DNA from: JBGLNJ01 sp964353405
GTDB lineage: Bacteria > Chloroflexota > Anaerolineae > Fen-1058
Direction of reading: 5' to 3'
Length of the DNA stretch: 11,221 bases
NCBI GenBank assembly: GCA_964353405.1
Contig: CAYGWJ010000438.1
Span: forward strand, 1 to 11,221
The translations under genes and the position numbers were made by a program. The notes under the pieces are model-generated. The model was not told the origin of the DNA, did no database searches, and saw only the letters and a program-made list of their open reading frames with translations. Every line of letters begins with the position of its first letter. Position 1 is the first letter of the stretch. This document shows positions 1 to 8,330 of the stretch, one piece after another.

Positions 1-400
1 CCTGGAGGAACAGCGGCGACGTAGCCACCAGGGCTGCTGCGAATAGCCCCAGGGCTTGATCGCACGCTCCACGCCCAAGCCGCTCGATCAAGATCACGCA
101 GGCTCCCCAACCGATCACGCTCAATACATGGCTGGCGATTGGGATATCTATGCCCAAACGCGCGAGCAGAGCGAGTAACAGTCCATATAGCGGCGCAGTC
201 GTGCCGAGAACTGTCTCGCCCGGATTGTAGACGAACCCATGCCCATCGGCCAGATTCCGTGCATAACGGTAAGTGATGTAGGCATCGTCAAAGTGCACGG
301 TCGTCTGGGTCAGGCCGAACAAGAGAGTTACCAGGACACAGATTCCAAGCGCAGCGTAATACATCCATCTCTTGAACTGAGAGAATTGCTTTTTTCTCAT
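1..400 (-). CDS. GT-C family membrane glycosyltransferase-like protein, N-terminal part (cut by window edge)
   Basis: The reading frame opens at ATG 400-398 and stays open to base 1 (133 codons), so only the N-terminus is present and the C-terminus lies off the left edge. A short basic start (MRKKQFSQFKR) leads into one hydrophobic segment at about residues 14-30. A first outer loop follows with the acidic pair in VHFDDAYITYRYARNL, then GFVYNPGE and LGTTAPLYG. This loop pattern, with a DD/DE pair soon after the first membrane helix, is typical of GT39/ArnT-like GT-C enzymes that use polyprenyl-phosphate sugars, where the acidic residue acts in catalysis. More hydrophobic stretches follow toward the edge. 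The start lies 8 nt after the stop of the upstream gene on the same strand, so it is very likely the third cistron of the glycosyltransferase operon. There is no clear Shine-Dalgarno, which suggests translational coupling. The exact donor and acceptor cannot be told. Confidence 0.8.
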   Translation of the reverse strand, partial: MRKKQFSQFKRWMYYAALGICVLVTLLFGLTQTTVHFDDAYITYRYARNLADGHGFVYNPGETVLGTTAPLYGLLLALLARLGIDIPIASHVLSVIGWGACVILIERLGRGACDQALGLFAAALVATSPLFLQ

Positions 401-408
401 AGGAACTG

Positions 409-2421
409 TTATGGGTTACCGAGGTTGACCTTGCCGAGTGCCACTGCGTCCGCCATTGAATTTCCAACGGCATCCACTCGCTGCACGCGAGCGCCGGTTT
501 CTTCGTCATATAAACCGGCTTGAAGCGTATACTCGCCCGGCGGCACGTTCGCGTCAATCGGAATCTGGTGAAAATCAACGACGGCCTGGCCAGGTTCCCA
601 CTGATTCGTAGGGTACGTCCATACTGTAGGAACGCCATCGTGTTGAGCGACAAGTCGCCCGGTTGAATCCAGCAAATGCACGAACACCTTGAACGAAGCA
701 TCGAGTTTAGATTGCGTCCGCCAACTCAGATAGACGCCGATGCGCCGACCCGAACCGGCGGGAACGTTCTGGCTGACGTGCGCCGCGTAACATTCGAGCG
801 AGATCCCGCTCTCAAGGCGAGCATCGAGGCGCGTGCAACCTTCAAGCCCTTGGTCCACCAGCCGGTAGATCACAAACTCTCGATTCTCTGGAAAATAGAT
901 CGGCGCAAGTTCAGCCATGCGCGCCTCGGGCATCAGCAAACTTGCCAGCGCGGGATAAGATGCTGGGCCAGAGTCTTGACTGTAGATCAAGAATTTCCAC
1001 CCCTGTGCGTGCATCACCTTCGCCAAGTCGGCCGCCGACTTTTGGTCGGGAGCGACCCAGTAGGCTTGCGGGAACCGGTCGCGTCCGAGCGATGCTGCGT
1101 CTTGTAATCGAAGGTGGGTACTCAACACCTCGCGCGCGGAATCCATGCCAGCCGCGTGCAAGACATTGCTGGCTTCAATCACGACGGTGTCCGGCCCCGG
1201 TCGTCCATCCGAGAAACCTGTCAGCCCTGGCGCAGCCCACACCAGGCCCGCGAGCAAAATGACAATGTTCAACGGCAGAATCACACGGCGACATTCCAGG
1301 CGTGATGGAATGAGCGACGCGAAAAAGTAAACCGCGCCAATCGTCAGGATCGGAATCATGACGATCAGGAATCGCCGGTCGAGCCGCATCATCGAGAGCG
1401 CGGACAGGTGCGCCATGACGAACAACCCCAGCAACCCTCGCACCTTGCCAGAAGCAGGGCCTTTTGCCAAGAGCAAAAAGACAAACCCGGCCTGCCCGAA
1501 CAGCTTGAGCGGCGCATCGAGCAGGGTCAGCTCGGGGGCGATCCAAAAACGCTGAAAGGCGGACCACCAGTGCTCGATGAAGAGGTAAGGGTTCATCAGC
1601 ACGACCTGAATCAGCGTGATGCCCGCCGGGGTTTGTCCGAACTCGCGGATGAAATCAGTTTTGCCATAAACGTGAAACCAGACATTGCGACCCTGGTCGT
1701 TGTAAAAGGGCGTGCCGGTCGCCAGCCAACTGGGAATCCATTGCAAAGCACTGCTCAACACACAAGCTCCGACATAGATGCCCAGCGCCTTTAGAGCGGA
1801 TGGTCGCCGTTCCAAGATCGCCATCAATGCCAGCCAGGCTGCGCCGGCCATCATCGTGAGCATACCATTGTAGCGCACCAGGTACGCCAGGCCCGCAGCC
1901 AGCCCGGCCAGGAACACCTCGCGAGAGCGCAGACCATCTTGTCTGAGCGTCGAGATCGCCAGCAGACCGAGCGACATGACCTGCATTCCGGCGGCGAGCA
2001 TGTCGTTCCCCTCGACGCTGGCCAAGTACAAGAACAGGCTGGTGGTTGCCACGAATGCCAGAGCGATGGCCGCGAAGCGTTTGTCTTTGAACACGCTCAT
2101 TGCGATCAGCCATGCCCCCATCAGCCCCAGGACTCCGCCAGCGATGGACAAAGCCTGCCCGACGCGCTCGGCATCCCAACCGGACATGAGACCCAGCCGG
2201 ATGAGCCACGAATATCCCACCGGATGCTGCTGGTTCACCCAGGCATCCAGCGAATGGAAACTCAAGCGCGTGGCACGCTCGAGCAGCGGAAAATAATCGA
2301 GATTGCTGATCGTGATCGTCGGCGCCACGCGCCGAACCTCAACCGCGATGAAAGCCATCACCGTCAAGATGGGTAGAACAAGCCAGCCTGACTTTGTGAT
2401 TGAGCTAACAGCATTCTTCAC
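409..2421 (-). CDS. Multi-span membrane protein of GT-C glycosyltransferase type with one C-terminal beta-sandwich domain
   Basis: 670 aa, GTG start (2421-2419) overlapping the upstream stop by 4 nt (GTGA), which implies translational coupling; no strong Shine-Dalgarno is visible. Residues about 13-28 form the first membrane helix, followed by an outer loop with NLDYFPLLERA and NQQHPVGYSWL. The H-P-G-Y element is typical of GT39-like proteins, but the usual DD/DE pair is reduced to a single D in LDY (residue 42). Further hydrophobic helices run to about residue 400, including SVEGNDMLA and LVRYNGML, which occur at equivalent places in related membrane glycosyltransferases. Residues about 410-525 are soluble. 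Residues about 535-668 form a beta-rich domain (VYLSWRTQ, KVFVHLLD, PPGEYTLQAGLYD) that resembles the two C-terminal domains of the neighbouring gene. The likely role is transfer of a lipid-linked sugar to a surface acceptor; donor and acceptor are unknown. The fold class is well supported and the enzymatic activity is inferred. Confidence 0.8.
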   Translation of the reverse strand: MKNAVSSITKSGWLVLPILTVMAFIAVEVRRVAPTITISNLDYFPLLERATRLSFHSLDAWVNQQHPVGYSWLIRLGLMSGWDAERVGQALSIAGGVLGLMGAWLIAMSVFKDKRFAAIALAFVATTSLFLYLASVEGNDMLAAGMQVMSLGLLAISTLRQDGLRSREVFLAGLAAGLAYLVRYNGMLTMMAGAAWLALMAILERRPSALKALGIYVGACVLSSALQWIPSWLATGTPFYNDQGRNVWFHVYGKTDFIREFGQTPAGITLIQVVLMNPYLFIEHWWSAFQRFWIAPELTLLDAPLKLFGQAGFVFLLLAKGPASGKVRGLLGLFVMAHLSALSMMRLDRRFLIVMIPILTIGAVYFFASLIPSRLECRRVILPLNIVILLAGLVWAAPGLTGFSDGRPGPDTVVIEASNVLHAAGMDSAREVLSTHLRLQDAASLGRDRFPQAYWVAPDQKSAADLAKVMHAQGWKFLIYSQDSGPASYPALASLLMPEARMAELAPIYFPENREFVIYRLVDQGLEGCTRLDARLESGISLECYAAHVSQNVPAGSGRRIGVYLSWRTQSKLDASFKVFVHLLDSTGRLVAQHDGVPTVWTYPTNQWEPGQAVVDFHQIPIDANVPPGEYTLQAGLYDEETGARVQRVDAVGNSMADAVALGKVNLGNP

Positions 2422-4634
2422 GGCAGAATATCCAAATGAGCCAACACGGCTCGATCGTCGGCCAGGCGTTGGCCGCTTGCATCGGTAGCGGGCAGCCGAT
2501 CACCTGTGTCGAAATTGTACAGCCCGGCCGAAAGTGTGCAAGCGCCAGCCGGCGTATCGGGCGGCAGTTCAAGCTGGTGTTCGTCGCGAATCACATCTCC
2601 GGCAGCCCAAATCGCAGATGGGAACCATCCCCGCCCTGGCACGCTATCATCTTGGGCCATCAACTTGCTGTCGGCGCAGATCATGTGCACAAAGACATGA
2701 TAGTCGTTAAGAGTCGGCCGGATTGCCTGCCAATAGAGCGTGAGCGTCATCGTCTGTCCAACCCGGATGGACGATGCAGACAAGTCATAGCCTGTCAGAC
2801 GCGCCTCGTCGCCAAAGTGGACGGACAACGGGTACATTGGGCGATAGACCCGCTGCGATGTCGGCTCGATCTTGAGAGTGGCCAGCGATAGACGATTTCC
2901 AATCGGCTGGCCAGCCTGTGTCCACTGTGCCTCGTCAGATGGTTGCCGTGGGTCGAATAACACGATCAGTTCCGCCGCGCCAGCCTGGGCATCCGGGACA
3001 ATGCTCAGGCGATAATGGTCGGCAAACAGGTCGCCCGGTTTCCACAGCACGGTTGCGTAACGGCCCATGTCCGGTAAAGTCGTGCTGTGCGCCAGCGGCC
3101 GCCCGGCGGGGTCGAGCACTTGAATGAGCAGCCAGTAGTTCGTTTCGATCGGACGCAAAGCCTGCCAGTACAGCGTCAGATCGAACGACTGGTTGGGACG
3201 CAGGGCGCGTGGTGAGACGTCGAACCCGCGCAGAGCAATCCCGTCCCCAAATTGAGCCGCCAGCGGGTGTGACGGATGCAATTTCGCTTCGGAAAGCATT
3301 TGCGGAAGCGCGTATGCCGGGCGCAACACAAATACGACACTCCCGATAGAAAGCGCGATCAGGCCCCCTATTACGCCACACGCCATGACCATGTGCCGTC
3401 GCCCGGCCAACTCGGCAAGACCCAGCGCCAGGAATATCGCAAAGGCTAGAATGCCGGGAAAGAATAGCCGCCCCTGATCGGCGGGCACGATCAGATGGTA
3501 ACGCACGACGAACGCGATCACGCCGAGCCCGGCCAGCGCGAGCGAAAGGGGTGGCGCGGTCTCCCAACGCCACAGGCGGCGTTCGCGCGCCGCGTGCCAC
3601 GCGATCCGCAGTACGCCCGCAAGCGCCGCTGCGCACAGCGAGGCCAGCGTCCAGTAGATGGCCGGATGAACGATGATGTTCATCCAGCCAAAGCGCGCCC
3701 ACGACGATGTAAACACGCTGACAAGATTTCCCGGCAGTTCCTTTAATCGCCAAGGGTTGTAGCGTCGCACGCCCGCGAGCGCATGCAGGGCGATGTGTTG
3801 GGCCAGCGGGTCGCCGTGCAGCCACCAGTTTTGCACGAACCACCAGCCGGACACGAGCGCCGCGAGCCCCCCCGCCAGCGCCAGATGGCCCATCAACGCG
3901 CGCCAGTGTCGCTGGCGCACATAGGGCGCGCCCAAGGCCAACAGTGCGCCCGGCGCGGCGGCCAGCGCAGTGTACTTGCTCAACGCCGCCAGCCCGATCA
4001 AGAGTCCGACGACGACGGTCAGTCGAAACGAGGGCTTGCGCCACGCCGCCAATCCCGCCAGCAACATGAGCGAGGCGACAGCGACAGCAAGGTTGTCGTT
4101 GTTCACCGAGGCGGTCAAGAAAATGAACTGTGGGTTGAACGCCGTCAAACCCGCCGCCAGCAGCGCGACGGCCTGACGTTGCGGCGCAACGATGCGCGCG
4201 GCTTGCCACACAGCCCAGACCGTGATCGCACCCAGCACGGTCGAGAACGCGCGCAACAGGTGATAGGCCAACACCGTCCCGCGATACGGTAAGCCTTCGG
4301 CGTCGGTGTGATAGTAACGCTGTCGTGCCCACACGCGACCTGGCGTGATGTCGAACGACGGGTTGTCTTGTAGTCGGTAATTGCCCGGATCAATCCAGAA
4401 CGTGAGTAGCGCACCCAGCGCGTAATAGGCCGGCGGTTGATGCGCTTCGTGGCCAGCGTAATGCGCCGGGTCGCGGAATTGCAGCGGCAGCGCGCGGTAC
4501 TCGATGATGTGGCGGATATACGCCACATGAGCTGCCTCGTCCGGCGTTTCGCCCACGCCGACGGTGACGTTGAACGTCACGGCCAGCGCCACATAAGCCA
4601 TGAGTAGGAGACTGATAGGCCGTTGCTGTTTCAC
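2418..4634 (-). CDS. Multi-span GT-C glycosyltransferase-like protein with two tandem C-terminal beta-sandwich domains
   Basis: 738 aa with a GTG start (4634-4632); an in-frame stop lies a few codons upstream, and the next ATG (codon 13) would cut into the first helix. The N-terminus is hydrophobic (residues 7-26). The first outer loop then carries ETPDEAAHVAY (acidic D32/E33, probable catalytic site) and HEAHQPPAYYALGAL. NPQFIFLTASVNNDNLA (about 167-183) and DQGRLFFPGILAF (about 386-398) are landmarks common in DUF2142/GT-C membrane glycosyltransferases. About ten further hydrophobic segments run to residue 440. After that, residues about 462-590 and 607-736 are two related beta-rich domains: each starts with FGD followed by a G-[FY]-D element and carries LYWQA[LI]RP. 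They probably sit outside the membrane and may bind sugar or cell wall (inference). The gene starts 51 nt after pheS with no terminator visible between them, and it overlaps the next gene by 4 nt. Substrate is unknown. Confidence 0.82.
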   Translation of the reverse strand: MKQQRPISLLLMAYVALAVTFNVTVGVGETPDEAAHVAYIRHIIEYRALPLQFRDPAHYAGHEAHQPPAYYALGALLTFWIDPGNYRLQDNPSFDITPGRVWARQRYYHTDAEGLPYRGTVLAYHLLRAFSTVLGAITVWAVWQAARIVAPQRQAVALLAAGLTAFNPQFIFLTASVNNDNLAVAVASLMLLAGLAAWRKPSFRLTVVVGLLIGLAALSKYTALAAAPGALLALGAPYVRQRHWRALMGHLALAGGLAALVSGWWFVQNWWLHGDPLAQHIALHALAGVRRYNPWRLKELPGNLVSVFTSSWARFGWMNIIVHPAIYWTLASLCAAALAGVLRIAWHAARERRLWRWETAPPLSLALAGLGVIAFVVRYHLIVPADQGRLFFPGILAFAIFLALGLAELAGRRHMVMACGVIGGLIALSIGSVVFVLRPAYALPQMLSEAKLHPSHPLAAQFGDGIALRGFDVSPRALRPNQSFDLTLYWQALRPIETNYWLLIQVLDPAGRPLAHSTTLPDMGRYATVLWKPGDLFADHYRLSIVPDAQAGAAELIVLFDPRQPSDEAQWTQAGQPIGNRLSLATLKIEPTSQRVYRPMYPLSVHFGDEARLTGYDLSASSIRVGQTMTLTLYWQAIRPTLNDYHVFVHMICADSKLMAQDDSVPGRGWFPSAIWAAGDVIRDEHQLELPPDTPAGACTLSAGLYNFDTGDRLPATDASGQRLADDRAVLAHLDILP

Positions 4635-4685
4635 GCTTCTATGATCGCTGCCCTTTGCATCTTATCATCTGCCGCTTGCTTCTTG

Positions 4686-5708
4686 CTAGAACTGCCGCAA
4701 GAAGCGCAGATCGTTACCATAGAAATACCGGATGTCGTCAATGAAGTACTTGAGCATAAGAGGGCGCTCCAGCCCCATGCCGAACGCAAAGCCGCTCCAC
4801 TCGTCTGGATCGTAGCCACCGTTGCGCAATACGACCGGGTGAACCATGCCGGAGCCGGCGATTTCCAGCCAGCCAGTGTATTTGCATACGCGGCAGCCCA
4901 CGCCGTTGCACAGAATGCAGTTCATGTCCACTTCGACGCTTGGCTCAGTGAAAGGAAAGTACGAGCCACGGAAACGCACGACGCGGTCCGCGCCATACAG
5001 TCGCCTGGCTGCATGGAACATCGTGCCTTTCAGGTCTGCCAGAGTGATGCCATGCCCCACCACCAATCCCTCGATCTGGTAAAACTGGTGATCGCTGCGC
5101 GCAGTGATCTGTTCGTAGCGATAGCACTTGCCAGGCAGAATCACTCGCACCGGATTCGGATACATCTCACGCATGGCGCGAATTTGACCGGGCGAAGTGT
5201 GCGTGCGCAAGAGCGCGCCATTGTCAAGCCAGAACGTGTCCCACATATCGCGCGCCGGGTGATAAGGCGGGATGTTGAGCAGCCCAAAGTTCAACTCGTC
5301 GGTTTCCACATCGGGCGCTTCATAGACCTGAAAGCCCATCTCGCCAAACACCTGGTAGATGTGCCGCAGCGTCTTGGTTGAGATGTGCAGATTGCCGGGG
5401 CGCGGTCGGCGGCCCGGTAACGTCACGTCCACGGCGTTCTCTTGGAGTGTGCGTGCAAGTGCTTGGGCCTCAATGGCCTGCTCCTGTTCAGCGTAAGCGG
5501 CTTCCAGCGCGCGCTTGACCTCGTTGCCACGCTTGCCGATTTCGACGCGCTGTTCCTTGGGCAGCTTGCCCAGGTCGCCCAAGGCCGTCATCAACGGCGA
5601 TTTCTTGGCCAGGTGCGTGGTGTGCCACGCACGCAGCGCCGCCTCATCGTGGACAGTTAAAAGTGCGGCCAATGCTGCGGATTGAATCGTGTCCAGTTGT
5701 TCAGTCAT
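4686..5708 (-). CDS. pheS: Phenylalanine--tRNA ligase alpha subunit
   Basis: 340 aa, the usual length for PheS. It is the catalytic alpha subunit of the cytoplasmic (alpha-beta)2 enzyme that charges tRNA-Phe with phenylalanine. Residues 1 to about 90 form the N-terminal helical coiled-coil arm (KSPLMTALGDLGKLP, then an A/E-rich helix). The class II catalytic core follows, with HTSPGQIRAM (170-179), RGSYFPFTEPSVEVD (247-261, motif 2) and GFAFGMGLERPLML (306-319, motif 3). Four cysteines at 264, 267, 272 and 275 (C-x2-C-x4-C-x2-C) form a zinc-knuckle-like insert that also occurs in many bacterial PheS proteins. The ATG at 5708 is preceded by GAGGTG at good spacing. Expression is controlled by a T-box leader directly upstream. 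pheT, which usually follows, is absent here: the next genes are glycosyltransferases, so the beta subunit must be encoded elsewhere. Confidence 0.97.
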   Translation of the reverse strand: MTEQLDTIQSAALAALLTVHDEAALRAWHTTHLAKKSPLMTALGDLGKLPKEQRVEIGKRGNEVKRALEAAYAEQEQAIEAQALARTLQENAVDVTLPGRRPRPGNLHISTKTLRHIYQVFGEMGFQVYEAPDVETDELNFGLLNIPPYHPARDMWDTFWLDNGALLRTHTSPGQIRAMREMYPNPVRVILPGKCYRYEQITARSDHQFYQIEGLVVGHGITLADLKGTMFHAARRLYGADRVVRFRGSYFPFTEPSVEVDMNCILCNGVGCRVCKYTGWLEIAGSGMVHPVVLRNGGYDPDEWSGFAFGMGLERPLMLKYFIDDIRYFYGNDLRFLRQF

Positions 5709-5755
5709 GCTTCACCTCAGATATCACAGCGGATAAGGAATAGAACGGATTTTGG

Positions 5756-5792
5756 AATAAAAACGCTCTCGCCCCTCGTCGGGACGAGAGCG
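5756..5792 (-). terminator. Intrinsic terminator of the pheS T-box
   Basis: On the minus strand, CGCTCTCGTCCC (5792-5781) pairs with GGGGCGAGAGCG (5775-5764) across a GACGA loop, giving a 12-bp stem with a single G-U pair. TTTTTATT follows at 5763-5756. The 5' arm shares bases with the T-box antiterminator, so the two structures exclude each other. It stops transcription before pheS when tRNA-Phe is charged. Confidence 0.93.
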
Positions 5793-5853
5793 CGCGCTCC
5801 CGTGGTACCACCCGTGTTGGCTCGATGAGCCCACTCGTTCCGCCAGCGGCATT

Positions 5854-5888
5854 TCAATTATCAATTGTCAATTCTCAATTGGTAATTG
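5854..5888 (-). repeat. Five tandem AT-rich heptamers within the T-box leader
   Basis: Read on the minus strand, 5888 to 5854 is five head-to-tail 7-nt units: CAATTAC, CAATTGA, GAATTGA, CAATTGA, TAATTGA. They share the core AATT and vary mainly at the first base. The block is strikingly AT-rich beside its GC-rich flanks. It lies between the Stem I/II part of the T-box and the Stem III-antiterminator part, so it is transcribed in the leader. Similar short heptamer tracts are known between genes in several bacteria; a role here is unknown. Confidence 0.85.
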
Positions 5889-6094
5889 ATTTGCGATTGG
5901 CTGCCCCTCTAACGCTGGGCTTGCGGGTCGGCCTACTTACCCACTGGTCACTATCCCCGGACCACTGTTTTCAACCGCCGGCTCAGGAGTGAACTTTCAG
6001 TTTCCTTCCGGGCGAGGCTTTCAGTCATCGGCCTCGCGTCCCTGTCAGAATTCCCCTGAATACTTTTCCATCACAGCCTTTTGATATGGATTGA

Positions 6095-6123
6095 ATTATG
6101 CCGCAAAGTGTGGCCTTTGTCAA
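6095..6123 (-). promoter_or_regulatory. Sigma-70 type promoter for the pheS T-box transcript
   Basis: The -35 box TTGACA (6123-6118) is a perfect consensus. After a 17-nt spacer comes the -10 box CATAAT (6100-6095), five of six consensus bases. The predicted start, near 6088, falls about 16 nt before the first T-box Stem I element. The -35 box begins only 5 nt beyond the stop codon of the DUF2087 remnant. It is a strong candidate promoter for pheS and possibly for the glycosyltransferase genes behind it. Confidence 0.85.
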
Positions 6124-6128
6124 ACGCT

Positions 6129-6305
6129 CTATTCCAGCCGCCAGTACTTGCCGCTGCCCACGGCCGTGTCGCGCGCCATCAACTGATAGGCGACCAGACC
6201 CCGACGCAACTGGGCTGTATCCTCATGCAAGCGGGACAAGATCTGGTTGACTTGCTTTTCGGTGTACTGGGCCTTGCTCGAATTGCCCCACCCTGTTATA
6301 ATCAC
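6129..6305 (-). pseudogene. DUF2087 domain remnant, N-terminally truncated
   Basis: The minus-strand frame ending at TAG 6131-6129 encodes YTEKQVNQIL, LHEDTAQLRRGLV and GKYWRLE. These match the C-terminal half of the DUF2087 domain, whose pattern is YTEKEVN..L...H.D...LRR.LVdy..m.R....YWR. The family is often found alone or attached to small transcriptional regulators, and its function is unknown. Using GTG 6305 as start gives 58 aa. The frame extends further upstream, but there it is antisense to the typA leader and shows none of the N-terminal half of the domain. I therefore read it as a 5'-truncated relic; it could also be a short active gene. No Shine-Dalgarno is evident. The extended -10 of the typA promoter abuts its putative start on the other strand. 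Confidence 0.65.
6274..6302 (+). promoter_or_regulatory. Extended -10 promoter for typA
   Basis: A perfect TATAAT (6297-6302) is preceded by TG at the extended -10 position (6294-6295). TTGCTC (6274-6279), 17 nt upstream, is a weak -35 box. Initiation is expected near 6309, giving a leader of about 70 nt before the typA ATG. It is the only strong promoter seen on this strand before typA. Confidence 0.75.
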
Positions 6306-6330
6306 GCTCGCACGACCGAGCAACACCTGA

Positions 6331-6362
6331 CCTCGGCCCTTGTTTGGCCGAGGTTGTTTTTT
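6331..6362 (+). terminator. Terminator-like hairpin in the typA leader (possible attenuator)
   Basis: CCTCGGCC (6331-6338) and GGCCGAGG (6346-6353) form a perfect 8-bp GC-rich stem with a CTTGTTT loop, followed by TTGTTTTTT (6354-6362). This is a textbook intrinsic terminator, but it lies between the typA promoter and the typA ATG at 6379, with no plus-strand gene upstream to terminate. CCGAG at 6316-6320 can pair with CTCGG at 6332-6336 and would then break the terminator. An attenuation role is therefore plausible but unproven. Confidence 0.75.
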
Positions 6363-6378
6363 GGAAAGTGGAAACGGA

Positions 6379-8220
<1,842 letters not shown>

Positions 8221-8237
8221 ATGCGGCACAACCGGAT

Positions 8238-8266
8238 TTCCCAACCAGGTCAATACATGATAGAAT
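8238..8266 (+). promoter_or_regulatory. Probable promoter for the DUF2085 gene
   Basis: TAGAAT (8261-8266) is a good -10 box, preceded by TG at the extended position (8258-8259). TTCCCA (8238-8243) matches four of six -35 bases with a 17-nt spacer. It lies in the gap after typA, where no terminator hairpin is visible, so read-through from typA is also possible. Confidence 0.6.
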
Positions 8267-8330
8267 AGGCGCACGTTCAAACAGTTGATGTCACACCATA
8301 AAAGCTGGTTGTGTGTATCGCGCATGCGCC

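Larger units (their letters stand above)
5756..6088 (-). promoter_or_regulatory. T-box riboswitch (tRNA-Phe responsive) in the pheS leader
   Basis: The leader between the promoter and pheS has the hallmarks of a transcriptional T-box. Near the 5' end is GATGGAAAAGTA (6072-6061), typical of the start of Stem I. UUCAGGGG (6060-6053) pairs fully with CUCCUGAG (5989-5982) to close Stem I, and GCGAGGC (6037-6031) with GCCTCGC (6018-6012) forms its distal hairpin. The specifier TTC lies at 5993-5991 and is followed by the expected purine A; it is a phenylalanine codon, matching the downstream gene. The T-box core GGGTGGTACCACGGG occupies 5813-5799; its UGGU can pair with the ACCA end of tRNA-Phe. 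The CGGG just before it can pair with CCCG at 5783-5780 inside the terminator arm, giving the antiterminator. Known mechanism: uncharged tRNA stabilises the antiterminator and permits transcription. The 5' limit is estimated from the promoter. Confidence 0.93.

Noticed and set aside
1655..2209. Minus-strand open frame (184 codons) within the 670-aa gene
   Set aside because: Shadow frame of the glycosyltransferase-like gene; no start signal or domain.
2935..4332. Long minus-strand open frame (465 codons) within the 738-aa glycosyltransferase gene
   Set aside because: It lies in another frame of a clearly coding membrane-protein gene and is very rich in Arg, Gly and Ala, as expected for a GC-rich shadow frame.
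4623..5381. Plus-strand open frame (252 codons) opposite pheS
   Set aside because: Antisense to pheS, whose catalytic motifs are all present; no family pattern in the antisense product.
5791..5820. The GGTACC-containing palindrome considered as a restriction-like or operator site
   Set aside because: It is fully explained as the conserved T-box antiterminator element.
5854..5888. Possible CRISPR-like array
   Set aside because: Units are 7 nt and directly adjacent with no spacers, so it is a simple tandem repeat.
6340..6378. Upstream TTG start extending typA by 13 codons
   Set aside because: The TTG falls within the loop of the terminator-like hairpin, has no ribosome binding site, and the extension does not resemble TypA N-termini; ATG 6379 gives the normal length.
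8227..8313. CACAACC / GGTTGTG inverted pair flanking the DUF2085 promoter
   Set aside because: Seven-bp arms separated by more than 70 nt are likely by chance and no structure is supported.
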